Origin: Triplophysa rosa
Taxonomy: Eukaryota; Chordata; Actinopteri; Cypriniformes; Nemacheilidae
DNA: 64,000 nucleotides
Assembly: GCF_024868665.1 (NCBI RefSeq)
Contig: NC_079900.1
Span: forward strand, 23,757,690-23,821,689
Direction: 5' to 3'
Both the position numbers and the translations under genes were made by a program. Positions 57,635 through 64,000 of this stretch are shown piece after piece. Numbering within the stretch: the first letter of the stretch is position 1; each line of letters begins with the position of its first letter. A model generated the notes under the pieces. It worked only from the letters and a program-made list of their open reading frames with translations, was not told the DNA's origin and did not search any database.

Positions 57635-57923
57635 TATTTCATAATAAACAAATATCGGTAATTTTATGGTAATTAAAGTAATTGTGGAATGTCTTTTTTT
57701 ATTTTTCTTGTTTCATTTTTTGTTTTTAATGGGAACTGTCTTTAAACATTTTTTTTAAATGACTTGAGAAAACGTGTTTGATGATGAGCTCATGTTCCTC
57801 ACTGTTGTAACTAGTGTTTGGGAGAATGGTGGTGGTGTTTCCAGGGTTATTCGAAACGGATGCTTTGTTTAATGTGAATTGTTGTACCGACTGTAAATAT
57901 TCATCCTTAAAAATACTGTAATG

Positions 57924-57986
57924 CTACATTTACATTTATACATTTGGCAGATGCTCAGTTTCATCCAAGCTGACTTGCAATGCATT
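57924..57986. mobile_element. SINE 3' portion, separated from its head
   Basis: 'ctacatttacatttatacat' and 'ttggcagatgctcagtttca' form the tail type of the SINE seen at 2940. The head is found at 58812-58898 beyond inserted fold-back MITEs. Confidence 0.6.
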
Positions 57987-58110
57987 TAAAGAGACAGTTC
58001 ACCCCAGCATAAACAATCTGTCATCATTTACTCACCCTCATGTCAATCTCCAAACTTGGTCTTTCTTTCTTCTGCAGAACACAAAAGAATACACCGTTTT
58101 AAAAGAAAAT
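57987..58110. mobile_element. Fold-back MITE, left part
   Basis: 'agagacagttcaccccagca' followed by 'catcatttactcaccctcat'. The right arm is missing. Confidence 0.65.
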
Positions 58111-58188
58111 CAGAAATCATGTTTTTTATTATGTTATCATGTTTTTATTGTGTTAGTTAGCTGTGTTTTTTTGTTTTGTTATTATGGC

Positions 58189-58500
58189 TTAAAGTGATAC
58201 TTAGCCAAAAAATGAAAATTCTATCATCATTTACTCACCTTCGTGTTGTTCCAAATCTGTATACATTTCTTTGTTCTGATGAACACAGAGAAAGATATTT
58301 GGAAGAATGCTTTTAACCAAACAGAATAATTTTTCCTACTATGGTAGTCAGTTGGTGTTGAGATCTGTTTGGTTATAAGCATTCTTCCAAATATCTTTCT
58401 CTGTGTTCATCAGAACAGAGACATTTATACACATTTGGAAAAACTCGAAGATGAGTAAATGATGACAGAATTTTCATTTTTGGGTGAACTATCCCTTTAA
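58189..58500. mobile_element. Fold-back MITE, near-complete
   Basis: From TTAAAGTGATACTTAGCCAA to GGGTGAACTATCCCTTTAA, with the palindromic centre 'ttcctactatggtagtcagt'. Confidence 0.85.
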
Positions 58501-58811
58501 ATCAAAACAAACCAACTGCAGTTTGATTGATATTAATTGGAATGCACAATAAAACAACATGATTTTTGAAAAATATAAAAAACGTAGTTATCTTATTTTG
58601 GAAATAAACTCTTAATATTTTGAGGAACATTGATAACCAAACAGCATTAGCCTCCATTGGCTTCCATTGCATATATACAAAACCACTGAGACATTTCTCA
58701 AAATATATTCTCTTGTGTTTCACAGTATAAAGAGTCATATACAGGGTTTGAACAACATGGGGGTTAATAAATGTTGACAGTATTTTCATTTGTGTCTAAT
58801 CTATCCCTTTA
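58501..58811. mobile_element. Fold-back MITE-related segment, right part
   Basis: 'ccattggcttccattgcata', 'acagtataaagagtcatata' and the terminal 'atctatcccttta' follow the family order. The left end is not recognisable. Confidence 0.5.
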
Positions 58812-58898
58812 GGCATACATTTTTATCAGTGTGTGTTTCCGGGGAATCAAACCGACAGCCACCAATCCAACGCTCTACAATGAGAGCTACACGAACAC
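58812..58898 (-). mobile_element. SINE tRNA-derived head
   Basis: On the minus strand 'tgtagctctcattgtagagc' (box A region) and 'ggtttgattccccggaaac' (box B) are tRNA-like. It completes the tail at 57924-57986. Confidence 0.6.
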
Positions 58899-59028
58899 GC
58901 ATTCATTCAACTGATTACCATATTCAGCATTTAGGTTATACTCCAAGATTCTTCAAACATGTCCATAAACATAATATCATCACCTTTTACGTTAGTGTAG
59001 AAACACTAACAAACTGTATTGCTGCTGG

Positions 59029-61036
59029 TAGGGATGCACCAATACCAGTATCGGTATCGGCCCGATACCAAGCTCATGTACTCGTAATGACACACCGATA
59101 CCAAAGACCGCATGGATTAAAGTTCTCCGTCGCTACGACGGATTTCCGTTAATTGCAGCGAGTCTACGACGGATTTCCATCAGTTGCAGGGTTCCAGCCT
59201 GTCCTTAATGTCTTAAATTCACTTTTCATAATGTTGTTAACCCTTTGACGCGTACGATCACAACGGTGTGATTAGAACATTCAGCGCTTTAGCTGGCACT
59301 GAGCCAGAGACAGACTCAATCCTGTCACATATCACAACTATGCAGTGCTTTCAACCACATAGTGTTTAATTTAGCCTTCAGACATATACACGTGCCTGCA
59401 AGCACAAAATACATTTAGAGATTGCATAATACACACTGATGTCTATGGAAGCGGCAATAAAAATATCCTCAAATGTAGTTTGACGGATGTTTTATTCAGA
59501 TCAGACACAGTATCTGCAATTTAAGCAATTGTTAAGATCACTCAATTCTTCTACCAGTTAACCAGGCACTTACGTTTGTGTTTTTAAGAGAAGTGGATGA
59601 ATTCACGTGACGTAAATCCGACAGATCTCAGACCGCGGCAGAAACAAACATGTTGGAGCCCGTTTATAGCTCAACTAACGCGATCATTATAAAAGTGTTT
59701 AAACAACAAAACACATTCACATGCACATATTTGACAATCGGAATGTCAGATATTTCATGACAGTTAACAGTTTGTGAATTTTTTTGAGTAAAAAAGAAAA
59801 ATGATGTAAAAGCAATGCATCAGTCATACAGCTGCTGTGGCTCTGCGGTGTGTCACGTAATAAGCAGTGCCGCGTCGCCACGGAAATGTTAAAGTGATAG
59901 GCTATCTTCTTAACGGTCGCCTTGGACAAGCTAGTCAAACACTGTAACTAGTCATTGTAGCTAGTCAAACACTGAAACTAGTCATATAGCTTGTCAAACA
60001 CTGAAACGGGTATCAGGTGTAGCCAAGCTTCAGGAATATGGTTTCACAGCCAAAAGGCAGAAAAAGTGAAAAGCACTCTGGAGACAAATACAAACAACAT
60101 TTTTGGTCTTTAGTGGTCCTTTTATTTTGTTCTTTTTTTCTGTTAATTATTAAGAGTTTCAGAAAACATTGTTTGGTCTTATAAGATAAATACAAAAATG
60201 CACTGAAAAGTTGTAGATGGTTGATTATTTGTCTAGGTAAGTATAATTTTTTCATAGATTAAAAATAGCTTTTAAAATACACAAACTGGCAATACTATGT
60301 AAAGTGGATCAAAATGGTTAAAGGAATATGACTTGGCCTGAAAAAAAAAATCAGTCAGAAGAATTTTTTTCACTTTAATCCATGAGACCGATACCTCACG
60401 TGACATACATAGAGCCCTATGATTTCCGCAATGCGAAAAACGCGGACGGAATCGAGGAATCCAGGCATTTCCTAACAAGAAATTAGCGCTGAACAACTAA
60501 CGTAACAGTTAACAAAATATTCAGACACTGTTTAAATATATATTCTGCTTGTTTTGCGTTACCGTGTGTGAAAGAGTGGTGCGGTTGCATGTACTGAACG
60601 CATTGCGTTTGTGAAGCTTTCAGTGCCAGCGTTTCACTGCACAAGGACACGAACACATAAACAAACACCATTTGTGGCGATCCGTCAAAATAAAAGTCCG
60701 GTTAAATTGAACAAGTTATAATACACTCACATTTTACCACACCACCCCCCTTAATTTTTTTATAATTTGACCACAGAGTATATTGTTTACTTTAGTAAAC
60801 TGAAGTAAATGTGCTAGTAAAATTGTGCTACTTATCATAAAAAATAGAACTTGATTAAAAAATAGTACTTACATTTAAGTAGACCTAAAAACAAAAGAAA
60901 AAAAGAAAATGTACCGGTAAGATACTGGTTTATTAACATTGTTGTACATTATACAGGCATCGGTTATAGGTATCGGTGAGTACCAGAAAAAAATATCGGT
61001 ACTCGGTCTTTAAAAAATGGTATCGGTGCATCCCTA
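59029..61036. mobile_element. hAT element with TAGGGATGCACC ends
   Basis: The left end TAGGGATGCACCAATACCAG and the reverse complement of the right end (TAGGGATGCACCGATACCAT) match at 18 of 20 bases. Flanks GCTGCTGG (59021-59028) and ATTGCTGG (61037-61044) agree at 6 of 8 bases; the left flank reads ATTGCTGCTGG, so a 3-base slippage can explain the difference. About 2 kb, no transposase recognised. A small tandem repeat sits at 59931-60008. Confidence 0.8.
59931..60008. repeat. CTAGTCAAACACTG tandem repeat
   Basis: Three units of 'ctagtcaaacactgaaacta' type, each about 26-28 bp, inside the hAT at 59029-61036. Confidence 0.85.
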
Positions 61037-61390
61037 ATTGCTGGTATGTAAGAGTTGATCCTGGAGTGCGAGAGGCGTTACACTATTTGGATGTTTCACA
61101 GTGGGTTGGAAATTGTTGCAGTTGGATTATGATTTTTGAAGCGTTCTTTCACTGCCTTTTCCCAAATAATATGGAAAATGTGTTCACAGCAGCCTCGGCT
61201 AACTCAGTCCAGCTGGATGTTCTAGCTGTGACCTAATTGTGATAGTCAGGGACATATAACTCAACAATAGAACAGGATCTCCTCAACCAGTGTCCATCTG
61301 ATAATGTGTAATTAAAAGAAATCAAGTTTTGTATGCTCAGAATTTCAATGTGTTGGTTTTTCAGCTATATGAAGAGAAGTTTGCTTGGTT

Positions 61391-61696
61391 CAAGGAGTAG
61401 TTCACCTTCAAAATGAAAATTCTGTTATCATTTACTCACCCTCTCTTGTCATTTCAAACCTGTATGACTTTCTTCCGCATAATACAAAAGAAGATATTTT
61501 GAAAAATGTTGTTAACAGCCCCACATTCACTTGCATTGGTTATCAATAGAAGTGAATGGGGTCCAGTGCTGTTCTGTAACCAACATTTTTTCAAAATAAC
61601 TTGTCCTGCAGAAAAAAGAAAGTCATACAAGTTTGAAATGACTAGAGGGTGTGTAAATGATGACAGAATTTTCATTTGGGTGAACTATCCCTTTAA
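61391..61696. mobile_element. Fold-back MITE, diverged subfamily
   Basis: The left 'aggagtagttcaccttcaaa' and right 'atttgggtgaactatccctt' ends are inverted. The centre 'agaagtgaatggggtccagt' and 'tttcaaacctgtatgacttt' distinguish this subfamily from that at 539-970. Confidence 0.8.
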
Positions 61697-61723
61697 CCAC
61701 TCCTCAACACTTTTGCGTTGATG

Positions 61724-62165
61724 TTTAAAGGGATACTTCACCCAAAAATGAAAATTCTGTCATCAATTACTCACCTTCGAGTTGTTCCAAAACTGTATAA
61801 ATGTCTTTGTTCTGATGAACACAGAGAAAGAAATTTGGAAAAATGCTTATAACCAGACAGATCTTGCCTCCCATTGACTCCCATAGTAGGAAAAATTACT
61901 TTATTTGTTTTTTGTTCTGTTGAAATCAAAAGAAGATATTTTGAAGAATGTAGGACAGCAAACAGTTTTAAGGCACTTTTAACTACCATTGTATTTTTTC
62001 CTACTATGGGAGTCAATAGGGGGCAAGATCTGTTTGGTTATAAGCATTCTTCCAAATATCTTTCTCTGTGTTCATCAGAACAAAGACATTTATACAGATT
62101 TGGAACAACTCGAAGGTGAGTAAATGATGACAGAATTTTCATTTTTGGGTGAAGTATCCCTTTAA
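61724..62165. mobile_element. Fold-back MITE, full-length copy
   Basis: TTAAAGGGATACTTCACCCA to GGGTGAAGTATCCCTTTAA, with arms of about 160 bp. Nearly the same length and order as 539-970. It lies 27 bp from the preceding fold-back MITE. Confidence 0.9.
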
Positions 62166-62274
62166 TCATGAAATCAAAATGAACCTATTTATGTCTTAAA
62201 TCAGTCATGATACAGAAGTAAATTAGGTTGCTATTTCCACTATATGCCAACTTTTTGTAATGGTGCAATTAAAA

Positions 62275-62360
62275 TTAGGGCTGCACGATATTGAGAAAAT
62301 ATGCGATATGCGATTTTGTTGTTGAATATTGCGATAACGATATTTCTTGCGATATAACGT
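62275..62360. mobile_element. hAT terminal fragment (TAGGGCTGCACGATATTG)
   Basis: 'ttagggctgcacgatattga' with 'gcgatatgcgattttgttg' is a well-known fish hAT end. No partner was found before the window edge. Confidence 0.5.
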
Positions 62361-64000
62361 TTCCTAGAGAAATGCTTTTTTAAAAATTATTTATATATGT
62401 AATTATCATACTGAAATAAACAGGTAATATATATTCTTCTGATGTAACTGACAAAAGACATAAATGTTACATACAGATGGATAAATTAGGGCCATATCAT
62501 TTTTAGATTACCTAAATTTGTTTTAATATTTCTAAGTTCTGTGTTTTTCCTTTTTTACTATACAATAGTGGTATATTTGTCCACATAAATTACTGTAGGA
62601 TACTATAGTATTTACTACAGTAAACTGCAGTAAAATTCCTACTATATTGTTTTTGAACTTTACTATAGTATACAGTGTTTATCAATTTACTACAAGGGCA
62701 CTTCAATTTTCAATAGTACACTACAGTATTTTTTGTCTGAGTGTTCAATTTAACGGGACTTTTATTTTGACGGGTCTTTGGGAAGACGCTTGTTTGCAGA
62801 TAGCTTCACTCAAACACTAAAACGCTCGTAAAATAAACTCTCAGAGCAACTCTGGAGATGAAGTTCATGTCCTCATACAGTGCAGCACAGATAAATCCTC
62901 GACCATCACTCGTGTTGTATGTTAAACTCGGAGGTGGACAGTAACAAAGTAAATTTACCTGAGTACTGTACTTAAGTACACTTTTTGAGTATCTGTACTT
63001 TACTTGAGTATTATTTTGTCTGAGTACTTGTACTTTAACTTCACTACATTTGAAAGACAAATATCATACTTTTTACTCCACTACATTTATAAAAAAGGTC
63101 CAAAAGTAGAAAATGGTTTCTATGCAGCGGGGTTTTCCTGTGTGCGCAATTTATCTGGCTTGCGATCTGCCAGGACCTTTTACTGTTGCCAAGTATTTCA
63201 GTTTTTCTATGCTCGCCGTTTTCCGGCAAGCTTTGAATGGCCATTTGGCAGAATTTTAAACGCAAATCTGGCAACTCTGGGATCTTCCCCGCTAAACTAA
63301 TGTAAACGTAGGCGCTGCTACACCGTTGATAGCGCTCTAAAAAGGCAAATAGAACAATAAAAGACGAAAAAGGCACATGTTAAAATGTGGTGTCATTCAG
63401 TCATCTGTGGGTTACGATCAGTCAAAGATCGTAGAAACATTGTCATGAAAATGATCGGCATAACGTCTAAAAGGTAAATAAGCATCACGTACACCTTGAG
63501 CTACGCGTGCGTGTTAACTTCTGATCTGCTGCTGTATCATTTAAAGCGATTTGGAAAATGAATGATGTTTTTACTGAAGTAACTATAGTTGAAGTATTCC
63601 TGTTGAAATAAAAACAATAGATCCCTGCACAAAATACAATAGAAAATTGAATGGTTTAATGGTTATAATGGGAATTGTACTATGGTCTACTTCTATGTGA
63701 TGGATTCTATTGGTGGGATGGTAAATCCTATTGGAATAAAACCCAAAACACACTACAAAGAGGAATTTAATTTAAAAATCTCATTCTAGTTAAAAAATTC
63801 ATTGTTTTTTTTAGTGTTGTCACGGTACCAACATTTCAGTAGTCGGTACCAATACCAGTAAAATTCCACGGTTCTCGGTACCAATTTCGGTACCAAAGCA
63901 AAACACAAGTACATGCTAATTGAAACACAATTTTATTAATAAAGCTCATTATTAATATAAATGTATAGAAAGCAATGCCATTTAGTATACATGAAGTATA
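62361..64000. other. Repeat-derived and unannotated sequence to the window edge
   Basis: 62930-63095 holds 'gagtactgtacttaagtaca' and 'tgagtacttgtactttaact', a common fish hAT-associated repeat. 63812 onward begins another hAT end, 'tagtgttgtcacggtaccaa', cut by the window edge. 63100-63810 shows nothing recognisable. No coding exon for the divergent gene was found. Confidence 0.5.

Overview
The window is animal nuclear DNA from a teleost, most likely a cypriniform (carp, minnow or loach group). It is AT-rich and dense in short non-autonomous DNA transposons, above all the fold-back element whose ends read AAAGGGATACTTCACCC / GGGTGAAGTATCCCTTT. It also has CA/CACG microsatellites, tRNA-derived SINE pieces and a fish L2/CR1-like LINE. 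Almost every open frame here is a chance frame in intron or repeat. The species call rests on repeat style, not on a search.

One protein-coding gene is clear: the 5' part of pitpnc1 (cytoplasmic phosphatidylinositol transfer protein 1, RdgB-beta), on the minus strand. Coding exon 1 (55192-55239, 16 codons, with the start ATG) and exon 2 (6149-6297, 49 codons plus 2 bases) join in phase and give the N-terminus of the PITP domain. Between them lies intron 1, about 48.9 kb, which fills most of the window. The first 6.1 kb is the start of intron 2. Upstream of exon 1, at 56.5-56.6 kb, a ZNF143-like motif, a YY1-like AAGATGGCG and a splice donor suggest the non-coding first exon of a divergent plus-strand gene.

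Layout. 1-6.1 kb: intron 2, with a fold-back MITE, a hAT with a minisatellite, a SINE, and a composite DNA element carrying a nested hAT. 7.3-13.3 kb: a hAT that contains a TIR element that contains a Tc1-like copy (three levels). 16-26.8 kb: 71-bp duplication, hAT relics, two inverted copies of one MITE (one carrying a nested insertion with its empty site alongside), and another nested hAT. 28.4-29.1 kb: microsatellites with MITEs that carry telomere-like tracts. 30-38.9 kb: further MITEs and a hAT with a BED-finger relic. 39.2-41.2 kb: LINE lacking its 3' part. 43-48 kb: MITEs, a 1.4-kb near-perfect palindrome and a hairpin. 50 kb: solo LTR inside a MITE. 51-54.4 kb: an older copy of the palindrome unit, more microsatellites, two adjacent TWA-target MITEs and a 177-bp hairpin. 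55.2-57.4 kb: GC-rich promoter region. 57.6-64 kb: presumed first intron of the divergent gene, with a split SINE, fold-back MITEs and hAT ends.

I see no operon, phage, CRISPR or other prokaryotic system. What stands out is the record of nested insertions, several resolvable to the base by target duplications and by empty sites in sister copies in this same window, and the ZNF143-like motif recurring in several transposon families and in the promoter.
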